Shown: piece by piece, positions 10,330 to 20,403 of the stretch | How positions within the stretch are numbered: position 1 is the first letter of the stretch | Layout of the letters: each line of letters opens with the position of its first letter | Source: Dryocosmus kuriphilus | Taxonomy: Eukaryota > Arthropoda > Insecta > Hymenoptera > Cynipidae | Reading direction: 5' to 3' | DNA: 64,000 nt | Assembly: GCA_038277395.1 (NCBI GenBank) | Contig: CM076197.1 | Coordinates: forward strand, 84,119,951 to 84,183,950 | Translations under genes and position numbers: made by a program | The notes under the pieces: generated by a model | Seen by the model: the letters and a program-made list of their open reading frames with translations, nothing else | What the model was told of the DNA's origin: nothing | Databases searched by the model: none

Positions 10330-11880
10330 CTTTGAGAGTTTTCATGGTTGCCTTTTTGTTCGAAATTTTGTTATCTGACTTCAAATGGTCAGAATGTAGA
10401 CAGAAATTCATTATGAATGCGTTCTGTGAGTATTAGCTGCATATCAAATTTCATTGGATTGTTGTAAACAAATTAATGAACAAAAGTTATATCTTTTCTT
10501 CATTATTATTTATTATTATTCTTTATTATTCTTTCTTACCAATATTTTTTGAAGCAGATGGAAGTACGAGAATGTCTTATTAAAGTTAGAGGAAGTTAAA
10601 TATGAATTATAAAATGCTTATAACAATTATGTAATAAGCAAATTCCTAACGATGCAATTTTCCAACAGAAGCACTTCTATTTTTCTCGGAGAATCAAATT
10701 GTAGTATCTTATTAATGGTCCTCCACTGTGATAATTTGCTACTAGACAACAATTGTATATTATGTAAACAAATTTAATGAACAAGTGCGTCATTCGGTCA
10801 CGTTACTGTAGATAAGTTTCGTTTCTTCATCAGAATGAGCTACGAATCTTTCACCGATGGTCATTTATTATTGATGTAGTACTGTTTAGAAACAATCATT
10901 TATTATTTAAACGAAGTTAATAAAGAAATGTATAATTCCGCCAATTGTTAATAGATAAGTTTCGCTTTTCAGCTAAATCAACTGTGAATATCTTCACAAT
11001 GATCGTGTGGTATAGATATTGTGCTTTTAAATAACAGCCCATTATTTAAACAAGTTTGATAGAAGAATGCCTCATGTGATCAGTTTTCAGTTAAGAATTT
11101 TTTTTTTTAGTATAATCAACTGGAATTTGTTGCCAATGGGCCTTTCTTTAAATCCTCAATCACTTTTCAATGATCAAGGAGGAGTGACTACATAGGTTTT
11201 ATCAAACTTGTTCAAGTAATGGATTGTTATTTAAGAGCACAATATCCATACCATAAGACCATTAAGAAAATATACATTTCTGTATTAAATTTGTTTAAAT
11301 AATAAATGATTGTTTTTAAAAAGTGCAACATTTATATTCGAAAATAAATGATCATCGGTGAAAGATTTGTAGCTCATTCTAATGAAGAAAGGAAGCTTAT
11401 TTGCAGTAAAGTGACCGAATGATGCATTTGTTTATTAAATGTCTTTAAATAATATACAATTGTTGTCCAGCTGTAAATTATGACAGTGGAAGACCATTAA
11501 GAAGATACTACAATTTGATTGTCCTAGAAAAAACGAAATGCTTCTATTGGAAAATTGCGTCGTTAGGAATTTGCTTATTAAATTGTTGTAAACAATTTAT
11601 AATTCATATTTAACTTCTCTCATTTTAAGAAGATATTCTCGTATACTTCCATCTTCTTCGAAAAAAAATTGCTCAAAAATGCTTTGTGATCGCAAATCCA
11701 AAAGATGTAAGTCTTGTTCACTAATTTGTTTGAAATAATCCGAAGAAATTTAATATGCAGCTAATACTCACAGACCGCATTTTTAATGAGTTTCTGCCTG
11801 GATTTTGACCATTTGAAGTCAGATAACAAAATTTCGATTTGTCCACAGGCACTTTTGTTGCCTCACTGTGAATCGCTTAG
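10330..11880. repeat. Long imperfect palindrome (~1.55 kb, arms ~0.7 kb)
   Basis: Left arm about 10330-11065 and right arm about 11197-11880 are reverse complements with scattered mismatches and indels. Matched blocks include TTGTTATCTGACTTCAAATG, GAGTATTAGCTGCATAT, GTGACCGAATGA.GCA, AGCTACAAATCTTTCACCGATG and ATTTAAACAAGTTTGAT. The loop is ~130 bp. No ORF of note. It is most likely a foldback-type element; a transcript would form a long dsRNA hairpin. Confidence 0.75.
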
Positions 11881-13555
11881 ATGATGTCATAAGATTGTTA
11901 ACAATGTGTTTCTGTCACTTTGCAACTTCGGAACAGAAAGTTTTGCCCTTATCGAGTATGATGTAGCATCGAAATTTTCCTTTTGTGTAAAAATTGTTGT
12001 AAAAAATTAAAAAAATTGGTAGTAACAATTTAATTTTTTTTAAATGGTCTAAAAAAAGTCCATCCTGGGCATTTTGGAGACGAATTGAATGGTGTTTCCG
12101 GTTTTTCGATCTGTCACTTAGTTTGGCTGCATTTTTTGGTGCAAAATCAGGGTCGCGAAAGTTTGGGAAGTAATTATTGAATTACCAAACTTCAAATTTT
12201 CAATTTGTCTAGATAAATGACATATCACTGGAATCTGAGAAGTTTGTACATTTCAGATATAATATTTTTAGTTCGCTAATTGCAAAATGAACATTTTTTA
12301 AAATTTCCTTATTTGCAACAACTTGTGAAGGAAAAATACCTGCGGGGGAAGCTGACCCAAACGGACGTCCGTGGGCAGACAGGCAAACAGAGTCCCTTTA
12401 AGAATAGATACCGAGATGGAATATACTTTTCTGGGTGGATCCTTTTTTTTTGGACAAAGCTACAGTGGCGTTGAATTGAGGGATCTGCTCAGAAACAGTA
12501 GAACTTTTTTGGCTGATAGTGCATCAGTCCCCCAGCAATATTTGTTATTAACTAACAGATTTTCAGTTCGTCATTCTTCATTCTTATTCCATTCTATTTG
12601 TTGAAATGTATCGAGCAATTTAACCGAAAATACAACTGTTTACTATGTAAATTACAGGAGATAGCATAGTTATGTTCAATCGAATTTCACGTGAATTGTT
12701 ATTAATATATTAAGCTGTAGTTTGTACGAATATATAGTGAAAGTATGAAAGTGTATGTATTGTAAGTTTCAAAATTGCCAGATTGTTTCTTTCATAGTTG
12801 TCGTCATTGAGAGTAAGGTTACATCAGATTGACGCGAAAAAAAAACCATGGTTTGTAATCGTTTCACAGAAGATACTTCTTAAACTTATTATCGCATATA
12901 ACCCGAAGAAAATGTCCGCCATTAAGTTTTTTAATAGTGTTCAATAATGTTTACTCATATATGGAGCGGCTGACATTAGTTAATTATTCTAAATTGACTT
13001 TTCGATCATATTTCGAAAATTATGAAGAACAGAAGAACATAAGTATCCTATAATGTTCAGGAATAAAGGCCTGGTTGATGTGTTGTAATACTCATGGAAA
13101 TTTGCTCTATCAGTTCGAAAAAATTAACAAAATGAAAAACCCAAGCAACGGAAATCGAGCTTATTAACTTAGAAAATGATAAAGTGAGGAAAAAATTAGG
13201 AAATATTGTCAAAATGTCCTAAGTTTCTACATTTTGAAACGCTCCTTTGGGAAAAAGGAAAACAATTAAAAAAGTGTAATTTATAAAATATGGTAAAAAG
13301 TTTGTAAATTTTTTAAACATACTTTTTTCCGGATCGGGAAATGGCTCATATTTATTTGATTTAAAACAATTTCTTTAAACAAGCTGGACGCACCTTTGGT
13401 GGTGGCAACATGAAGTTTCTTATTCTGTAGGATATGATGAAAATAATTTTGCCAAAACTTTTCGGTGGAGTTCAGCTTTCGTGAGTCCGCTAATTTTCAC
13501 CGGTCAAAATATTCAATACAACATGTAGAGTTTTTACTTTTCTTTTGTGTCACAG
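11881..13555. other. No gene recognised
   Basis: AT-rich. The upstream exon(s) of the hAT transposase, with the Cys-x2-Cys half of its zinc finger, should lie here or further upstream, but I could not find them. The last ~15 bases (CTTTTGTGTCACAG) form a good 3' splice site for the next exon. Confidence 0.4.
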
Positions 13556-13906
13556 TCAAATGCAAATGCGCACAATAAAAAGCGGCATTTCATGACGCAG
13601 CATAAAATGGAGTATGGGGTACTTAAGCCAGAATTGAAGAAAATGGATATCCAGAAACGGAAGAAGCCCGCAGAATTAATAAAAATTTGTGCAAAAGTGT
13701 CGGTAGCTGACCTCAAATTAAACTGTGTGAAACTTGTGACAGTCGACGGTCGACCACTGTCGGCAGTCAACGACGAGTCGTTCAAGTATTTTACCAGTTT
13801 AATTATGAGGGCTCTACCGGCAAACGAACGCTTCACAATTGATCCCAGCAGCATCAGGAATCTGGTACTGGATTATGCTGATGACATCAGGGACCGCATC
13901 AAGGAA
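13556..13906 (+). pseudogene. hAT transposase, BED-finger/N-terminal exon (left copy)
   Basis: hAT transposases cut and paste DNA using an N-terminal BED zinc finger for end binding. This exon starts after the acceptor CTTTTGTGTCACAG. Its first residues, SNANAHNKKRHFMTQHK, contain the His-x4-His half of a BED finger. Then follow LNCVKLVTVDGRPLS and a helical segment ending LDYADDIRDRIKE, as in BED-type hATs before the catalytic core. The frame stays open to 13927, but GAA|GTTAAAAG at 13906/13907 is a phase-0 donor that joins in frame to the acceptor at 16745/16746, giving IKE-KVPLLSVKVDIAS, the arrangement expected for this family. The exon itself is undamaged, but the rest of this copy is frameshifted. 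Splicing is inferred, not shown. Confidence 0.65.
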
Positions 13907-13980
13907 GTTAAAAGTGAGGAATGCTGAAATATTATTTTTCACTTTACAATGTGAATTTTTACTGTTCCTTTTGTCATGAA

Positions 13981-14021
13981 GCGGGTACTAAGGGTTTAAA
14001 ATATGAATCCTTAATACCCGC
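13981..14021. repeat. Short hairpin inside the hAT intron
   Basis: GCGGGTACTAAGG pairs with CCTTAATACCCGC (one mismatch, a G-U pair in RNA) around a 15-nt loop. A second small palindrome, GTGTCTGACAGACAC, follows at about 14056. Function unknown. Confidence 0.6.
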
Positions 14022-14236
14022 GAAATGGTATTTTTGACGCTTCTGCCCGACTAAGTGTCTGACAGACACCTGTTCCCTAAGATTCGTTTTTTTCTTATTT
14101 TCGCGCTATTTAAGAGGTGTAAATAATCACACTTCGTTTTCTGAATGTAGTTTTATTACTGTAGGACAATAGCAACTATGTATTTAAAAAATTTTGAGGC
14201 TTTAAATTCGATTGAATCGAAATTTAATGTCAGATT

Positions 14237-15276
14237 TCAAGAACTCACAATTTCGGATCTCGGTAAGAAGCGTTTAATAATGGCCTGGCATCTTCTGGGC
14301 ATGCTCTCGACTAATTTTTCAGCATATTCTAAAGATAGAGAGCGCCACACCTCTCTAATTCGTCGAGAGAGCTGCTTGAGGGTGAACACACGCCTTCCTG
14401 CAAGTTTTCTCTTAACGACACTCCACACATTTTCAATCGGATTGGCATCAGGAGATTGTGAAGGCCAGGCCAAGGTGACGACGCCATTTTCAGCTTTCCA
14501 GTTCTTGCAGAGGCGACTGCAATGTTTGGGATCGTTGTCCTCTTGAAGGATCCAAACCTCATTATTGGCTCCAAACATCTTTTCTGCAGACCTCAGAAGA
14601 CCATGCTTGTAGATTCTGTGACCATTTTTTCCGCGTTCAGGTTCTCAGTGAACAGCTCTAAACAGCCAAAACCGCGCTGTGAGAAGCATCCCCAAACATG
14701 GATCTTTACTGGGTTGTTTAACAGTTCGCTGGAGGAACCGCTCACCTTTGCCTGACCAGGCACGTTTTATTGGAACCCATGCCCAAAAGGATGCTTCGTC
14801 GGAAAAAAATCACATTTGACCAATCGCGATCATTATTTTCCATAGCACATGACAGCCGTTTTTGCATGTGCACTTCTGAGAGCAGGGGTTTCTGCCTCGT
14901 GCTACGGTACTGCATGTTTGCCTCAGCTAATCTGCGTCTTATGGTGTTTATACTAACGTCTAATCCCTTCTCCGCTAGCTTTAGCCGTGGCTTCGCGCAG
15001 CCGTAGAGTGGGGTTGCGCTTGAATAGTGCGATGATCCCCTTATCCTCCATGCTGGACGTTGCTCGCGTTTCTCCTTTTCCTGGAAGATCGTCAACAGCT
15101 TTTGTGTCCCTATACCGCTCCACCCACTTTTGCACGAAGTACTTAGGCTTTTTAAGCACTTTAGTAGCAGCTGAGTATGAAAGTTTTGGTCCGTGTGCAT
15201 TGCTGCACAAAAACACAGCTACGAACCGTTTAGCGTATACTGCACTCATTGCGCAAATTTGTTCACTAACTGACAA
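14237..15276 (-). pseudogene. Tc1-like transposase, multiply frameshifted (left copy)
   Basis: A cut-and-paste transposase of the Tc1/mariner (IS630) superfamily, read on the minus strand. The N-terminal helix-turn-helix part (MSAVYAKRF...LSYSAATKVL, KYFVQKWVERYRDTKAVDD) is intact from 15276 to about 14990. There the frame breaks (ATAK-ASGEG instead of ATAK-LAEKG). A second frame carries TIRRRLAEANMQYRSTRQKP and breaks again at the first catalytic motif (VIFFRRS instead of VIFSDEAS). A third frame holds the intact QEDNDPKH and SPDANPIENVW motifs (DD34E spacing). The natural C-terminus and stop are gone: after MPRRCQAII the frame runs into flanking DNA. The right copy at 62683 shows the undamaged version of each break. 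Confidence 0.85.
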
Positions 15277-15408
15277 TTCGAATGAGACTGAACCAAATCG
15301 GCGGTTCCGCTCTTGCCCTTGAAACGTACAGTCAGGCCGAAAAAGAAACGAACAAAAATCTTTAAAACTTTTCGAGAAAACGCGTATTCTTTCTTGTGGA
15401 ACAGACTG
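14275..15408 (-). mobile_element. Tc1-like element, 3' end deleted (left copy)
   Basis: The 5' inverted end (CAGTCTGTTCCACAAGAAAG read on the minus strand) starts at 15408 with TA just outside (15409-15410). Compared with the right copy, about 133 bp containing the last codons, the 3' UTR and the whole 3' inverted end are missing at about 14275, where CCATTAT joins directly to TAAACGCTTC. It cannot move without its second end. Confidence 0.85.
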
Positions 15409-15659
15409 TAATTCAGAAGAATGAAGAATTTGTATTCCTATGAATACGCTATTTTTCCTCCGTCTACAAATGATCCCTGTGAAGTTCCGCCCCCACTATT
15501 AAAAATGAAAATTTTTTTTTACAGTTCTGAGTTCCTCTTTAATAGTTGTAGAGTTCTAAAGAAGAGAAATGTCGAAAAATTTTAAATCCAAAAAAGTAAA
15601 ACATTTTGAAAATTATAACACCGTATGGGAAATTTTTCCTCAAAAGTTCCACGAGTTCT

Positions 15660-16600
15660 GCTGAGAGTTCTGTTCGTCCCCCGAAAGAGTTCTATCGAAT
15701 AGTCCTTTACCATTTTTCGATCAAATCAAAATCCGAAATGCTACGAGACGTTGAGGATACCCACAAATTTTAAGTTCGAAAATTTCCAGAGTTCCAGGAG
15801 TTCTGATGAGAGTTCTGTTCCTCCCCCAGACAGTTCTTGGAAAAGTCCTACATCATTTTTCGATCAAATCAAAATACAAACTTGTACGGGACTGTGAAAA
15901 TGTTTATCTCAGAAAGGCCTACAAATTTCCGTTATACCATTGTTTGATACAACACATAGTTTTTGATGAAACGTATAATGCTTGTTTTAATCAAGAAAAA
16001 CAGTATTGAAAATCCACTTTTCGCGTAAAGTAAGCGACATACGAAAATAATGTTCAGAAGCAAGGTCTTTTATCTTAAAGAAGTCTACAAATTGTCGTAA
16101 TACCATTTTTCGACACAACACATAGCTTTTTCATGAAACGTATAATAGTCGTTCTAATGAAGAGAAACATTATCAAAAATCCACTTTTCGGGAGAACTGA
16201 GCGACACACGAAAAAAGTATTGAGAAGCAAAGTTGCTTACCTTAAAGAGGCCTACATATTTTCTCGATACCATTTTTTGATACAACACTTATTTTTTGTG
16301 TTATTGGTCAACAATGGTATTAATAAAAATCAAGAACTCAATTTTCCCACTGATATGTGCGAGATACGGAAAAAATGTTAAGAAGCGGAATTGTTTATTT
16401 CAAAAAAATGTACTAATTTACACTATACTATTTTTTGCCACACAGATAGTTTCCTTTGTAACAGTGAAAAATGTTATTAAAAATCAGAAATTCAATTTTG
16501 TGTTTAAACTATGCAGAGTGCGATATGTATGGAGGAGAAAGATTACGTATTTGAAAAAGGTTTACATATTTTCTTAACGAAATTGTGTCACAGGTCTGAT
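15660..16600 (+). repeat. Degenerate tandem array of 152-167-bp units upstream of the hAT catalytic exon
   Basis: Anchors of the (C)TACAAATT type recur at 15921, 16087, 16254, 16412 and 16564. An earlier pair around AGAGTTCTGTTC..CCCCC and ATTTTTCGATCAAATCAAAAT occurs at about 15665 and 15811. Units contain CCATTTTTTGATACAACAC, a TTAATCAAGAAAAACA-like block, and GAGATACGGAAAAAATGTTAAGAAGC. In reverse complement, these blocks match the order of blocks in the ~154-bp units of the GC-hairpin repeat. The mirror array is at 61350-62330. Confidence 0.7.
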
Positions 16601-16745
16601 ACTTTTTTGTTTGAATCGTGAAAAATGTGTGTAAAAATAAAAACATGTTATTTTCGCTGAAATTGTAAAAGTAAAATTTCAAAAAACAGTCCACTGCCCC
16701 TTTTGTTATTGCAGAATTTAGAGAATGTTATTGTATTTCTTTCAG

Positions 16746-18449
16746 AAAGTCCCCCTTTTAAGCGTGAAGGTCGATATAGCCAGCCGCCATGGACGGTCTT
16801 TTCTGGGGTAAATTTCCAATACATTAAAGAAAAAAGAATTAGGATACGCACTTTGGCAGTTAAAGAATTAGCTGACAGCACGACAAGTGATTACTTGCTG
16901 TTAGTTATTAAAAGTATCCTAAGATCTTTCGAAATTAATGTAGAGGATATATATTCATTTACGACGGACAATGGGTCGAATATGATAAGGTTGCGTCAAT
17001 TAATTTCAGATGCGCAGCAAAGCATTGTCAATGTTGATTGTGGTGAGGATGAACAACAGCGTTCAGACGTAGACAACCACACAAAGTTGGACGCTTGCAA
17101 TGCAAATGTGAACAAAAACGATGACAAGACAGACGATAGATTAGAAGACGATATCATGTTCGCTGACGATAGTTTCTTTGCTGATGAGGAACTCAGTGAA
17201 CATGAAGTACAGGAAATAATAGAAGTAATTGAAATAAATAATAGTGACACAGACCAAGGTAATTTTACTGAAGGGAGTTTAAAAAGGGACGACGAGAAAA
17301 CGGAGACGATAACGACGCAACTAAAAGACGAATATATAGACGATGACATGACTGTTGTAGGAGTACGTTGCGGTTCGCACACGCTACAATTAGCGGTAGA
17401 TGATGCTTTGCGCGAAAAAGAACATTTAAAGTTAGTCATTGACAAAGCTCACAAAGCAGCAATCGAATTCCGGAAAATGTACGTCCTAAAGCGAATCCGT
17501 AAGTTTAATGAGAATGCTAAACTTACGAAAACCGTTTTAGATGTACCTACACGTTGGGGTTCGGTATACGATATGCTTGTTTCAATTTTAAAGAACAAGC
17601 ATTTCACTTTTGCACTAAAGCAACCGAACCTCAACGATGAAGAGTGGAATGCAATTGAAACTCTTGTGAGCGCACTAAAGCCAGCGAGACATGCATGCAA
17701 ATTGTTCCAAAGGGAACAATTGCTAATGTCCGAATTTTATTTTCAATGGGAACGTTGCAAAACGGAAACATCGAAAATAAAATCTGACCTCGCTGAGGGT
17801 TTAGTGAAGTCAATGGAAAACAGGAAGAAATTTTTATTTGACAACGATTCCATGGTGGCTGCCATATATCTTGACCCTCGTATAAATGGGTCCCTCAGCA
17901 AGGAGCAGGAAAAACGTGCCAAGGACCACTTGCAAAAATCTCTTTAATAAGCTTGAAAAACGGCGAAGTCAAGCTGAATCCAGTTCAAAAGAGACTGGCG
18001 ATGACACGAGTGTAATTGAATCCGAAAACGAAGTCGGTCCAGTCTCTCAGAACTCGGAGACAGTCTTGTACGAGAAGCTGAGGAAGGCAAAATTAAAGAA
18101 ATTGCAGGATGAGGAATTCGCGAAACAGACGGACACGATTCGGCTCTTGCTGAGGATCTTCTTAAAACGGATGATGGAACCGAAGGAGGATTTATTGGAA
18201 TATTGGCACATCATCAAATGCAGTGAGCCCCAGCTATACGAGCTGGCAATGATAGTTCTGGCCACACCTGCCACCCAGGTTAGCGTGGAACGCCTGTTTT
18301 CCGGGCTGCGATACATTATGTCCTCTCTTCGAGGCAACTTGAAGAAGGACATAACAGACGCAATTCTTCTGATCAGGTCGAATGTCGACCTGTTGGAAGA
18401 CGAGACTCAAGATAAGAAGAAGAAGAAAACATGTAAGCGTCAGTCTTGA
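16746..18449 (+). pseudogene. hAT transposase catalytic exon, frameshifted (left copy)
   Basis: The catalytic part of a hAT-superfamily transposase, nearly identical to the intact right copy (61180-59477). Two indels break it. GGGGTAAATTTCC at about 16805-16817 has four G where the right copy has five, and CTTGCAAAAATCTC at about 17930 has five A where the right copy has four. Between them, TTDNGSNM (second catalytic Asp), RCGSHTLQLAVDDAL and VPTRWGSVYDML are intact. After the second break, SVERLFSGLRYIMSSLRGNL (catalytic Glu, hAT dimerisation domain) continues to a stop at 18447-18449. Both breaks are in homopolymers, so either sequencing error or real decay is possible. Confidence 0.88.
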
Positions 18450-18691
18450 GGTAATATTTAATTTTTATTTCTTTCTTTATAATTTCATGAAATTAAGATT
18501 ATAATTTTTAATAAAGGAATTGTATAATTTCAGAACATCGAGCAGGAAAACAAGTGTCCACGTGCACTGTATTCGGTGAAATGTGCCAATTTTGCATTAT
18601 GAAGCGCCTTCGGAAAGCAAACGTCACTGATGTCAGCAGCGTATCCAGGACTTGCATCGGAGGGGGATGATACACGGAAAGAAGTCCCCTG
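18450..18691 (+). other. hAT 3' untranslated region and putative 3' terminus (left copy)
   Basis: The stop TGA is followed immediately by a donor-like G|GTAATATTT and, ~85 bp later, by the acceptor TTGTATAATTTCAG|AACATCG, suggesting a short 3' UTR intron. The sequence GGAAAGAAGTCCCCTG ends at 18691. Read inward it begins CAGGGGACTTC, like hAT ends. The next 8 bases, TGTCTTGT, would be the target duplication. The partner end was not found, so the boundary is tentative. Confidence 0.4.
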
Positions 18692-18771
18692 TGTCTTGTA
18701 TCATTGTACTATTATCGTTTGTGTGAATGTCGCAAATTATAACTTTTCACGGACTAACTACATTTAAACTA

Positions 18772-19906
18772 ACTTTTTTATAGTATTAACAGGATTTTTT
18801 GTCTACCTGTTTGTAATATTTGCCTTTGTCAGCTTTTGTGAGAAATATGTGTTTATTATCTCTGATAAACTTTCGAGTTTCTGAAATTTTTCAAAGTAAT
18901 GTTAAGATCAGTATGAGAAATTTTTAATTTGGTTCTTTTGAAATTGTTCATGCTTTGTATAAGTGGATTGCGTAGCTGGCAATTATTACTATTTGAAATA
19001 TCTGTATTTGAACGAACATTATAATCGTTGTCAAAGCTATTAAGACATAGTTGCCTTTAATATAAAAATGTATACACTTTAGCAATTCGAAGTATGTGTT
19101 TTTCTTGGGACTGCATGTAAACTGAAAATTTCTACCTGACTTGACTATATCGCGTACATTCTTTGGAATAGGTTCAGAAGTAAGATTCATGAACCATTTG
19201 TCATCAGTATTATCATCATTGTTTGTGATATTATAGGAGTTACTTTTTTGAAATGTTCTTTGTATTTGTCGAAATATAACTTGTTAAATTTGTTGGTTTG
19301 TGAATTTTTCCAATTATTTTTTTAGTACAATAAGAGGTCTGGAATACTTAGAAATGAACAATTTCACTATTTTCTTGTTGGTGAGCTTACAAACGTATGA
19401 GTAAAATTCTTGTTTAACTGTTAGTAATCTATTTTTCTTTGAATAAAAAATCTGATATTTCATATTTTACAAGTTGATTGTTTATAGAATGCAGAAATTT
19501 GTTTATCTTGTGTTTCATTTTATTACTGTCAAATTGATGCTATTGATCGACTTGGTAGAATTAATTATGTGTGTAGGAAAACTATCATATTTTCTGCATA
19601 GTAAGAAAAATTGAATATCACAATTGATCTTTTCAATTGAACGTAAAATTTTAGTGAAATAAAGGAAAGTTTTTTTATAGCGTCGATTCCAGTATGTTCA
19701 TGTAAATAGCGAAAGACAGAAACGTTATCAACCTGTTTGTCCTGTAGCACTGAGAAAAGTCCAGAGTTTATTTTTCCTCGTGTCATTTTCGGTTCAGAAG
19801 TCCTTGGCTGTGTAGTAGCCGTAGTCAAATTTTCTTTCGTAGCCGTTGGTTGTGTTGTGTGTGTACATTCTAAATTCATTGTCACCTCTCTCGATACTAT
19901 CGGCAT
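18772..19906 (-). pseudogene. N-terminal fragment of a Penelope-like element (left copy)
   Basis: Mirror of 58020-59163, read on the minus strand. It has the N-terminal ORF from 19906 (MNLECTHTTQ..., later GKINSGLFSVLQDKQVDN) and the NLTSEPIPKNVRDIVKSGRNF segment on the minus strand around 19190. The TKADKG segment is at about 18840. The frame is broken several times. The reverse transcriptase and GIY-YIG endonuclease domains are absent. See the right copy for the domain argument. Confidence 0.65.
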
Positions 19907-20321
19907 TAATCATAGATCTAATGCAAAATTCAAATTAAAGTTTGCTTTTTCAAGCTGCTCGTGGTCGATGTATAATATAGTTGGTTGTTTGGTTAATGAG
20001 AAAAAAGCACAAACTTTATTTCCTTTCACCTTCCTTCCTTTCACCAAATTTGCTCGATTTTGATCGTAGGTGAAAGGAAATAAATTTTGTCTTTTTTTTT
20101 TCTTATAACTCCTCCGTCGACGCAAGACCACTTTTTGGAAAAAGCTTGGCTTTTTGAAAATTTTAGTCATTTAGAATTTTGGAATTTTGAAAAACATCCA
20201 TGTCACTCTAGACTTTGTCCAGAGATTATAAACCCCAATGCCTAAATATAATACTCCTCGTCGATTAGACACTTTTTTTCAACAAACAGCTAGGTATATT
20301 TTTAGGTATGAAATTAGGTAG

Positions 20322-20403
20322 GGTCCGATAGCTCAGTTGGTTAATGCGATTATATTGAAAAGATTAGGTACATATTTAGGTATGTTAGGTATATTCGAAT
20401 CCT
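20322..20403 (+). other. tRNA-like sequence with A and B boxes (left copy), decayed
   Basis: TAGCTCAGTTGGTTAATGCG (20329-20348) is a canonical tRNA D-arm/A box, and TATTCGAATCC (about 20392-20402) resembles a T-arm/B box. The distance between boxes is too long for a plain tRNA, no clean acceptor or anticodon stem forms, and GGTA(T)-type repeats fill the middle. It is probably a tRNA-derived SINE head or a pseudogene. It is followed by a TG microsatellite at about 20425. Confidence 0.5.

Larger units (their letters stand above)
13907..16745 (+). other. Inferred intron of the left hAT copy, holding a Tc1 element and tandem repeats
   Basis: Donor GAA|GTTAAA, acceptor TTGTATTTCTTTCAG|AAAGTC, both phase 0. 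About 2.8 kb long, of which ~1.1 kb is the Tc1 remnant (14275-15408, antisense) and ~0.95 kb the tandem repeat array. A hairpin (13981-14021) lies near the donor. Confidence 0.5.

Noticed and set aside
12280..12604. Overlapping 64- and 77-codon ORFs as a gene
   Set aside because: No domain, no homologous copy in the window and no coding signature.
16996..17445. 149-codon Ser-rich minus-strand ORF (also at 60480-60929)
   Set aside because: Exact shadow of the acidic region of the hAT transposase on the opposite strand.
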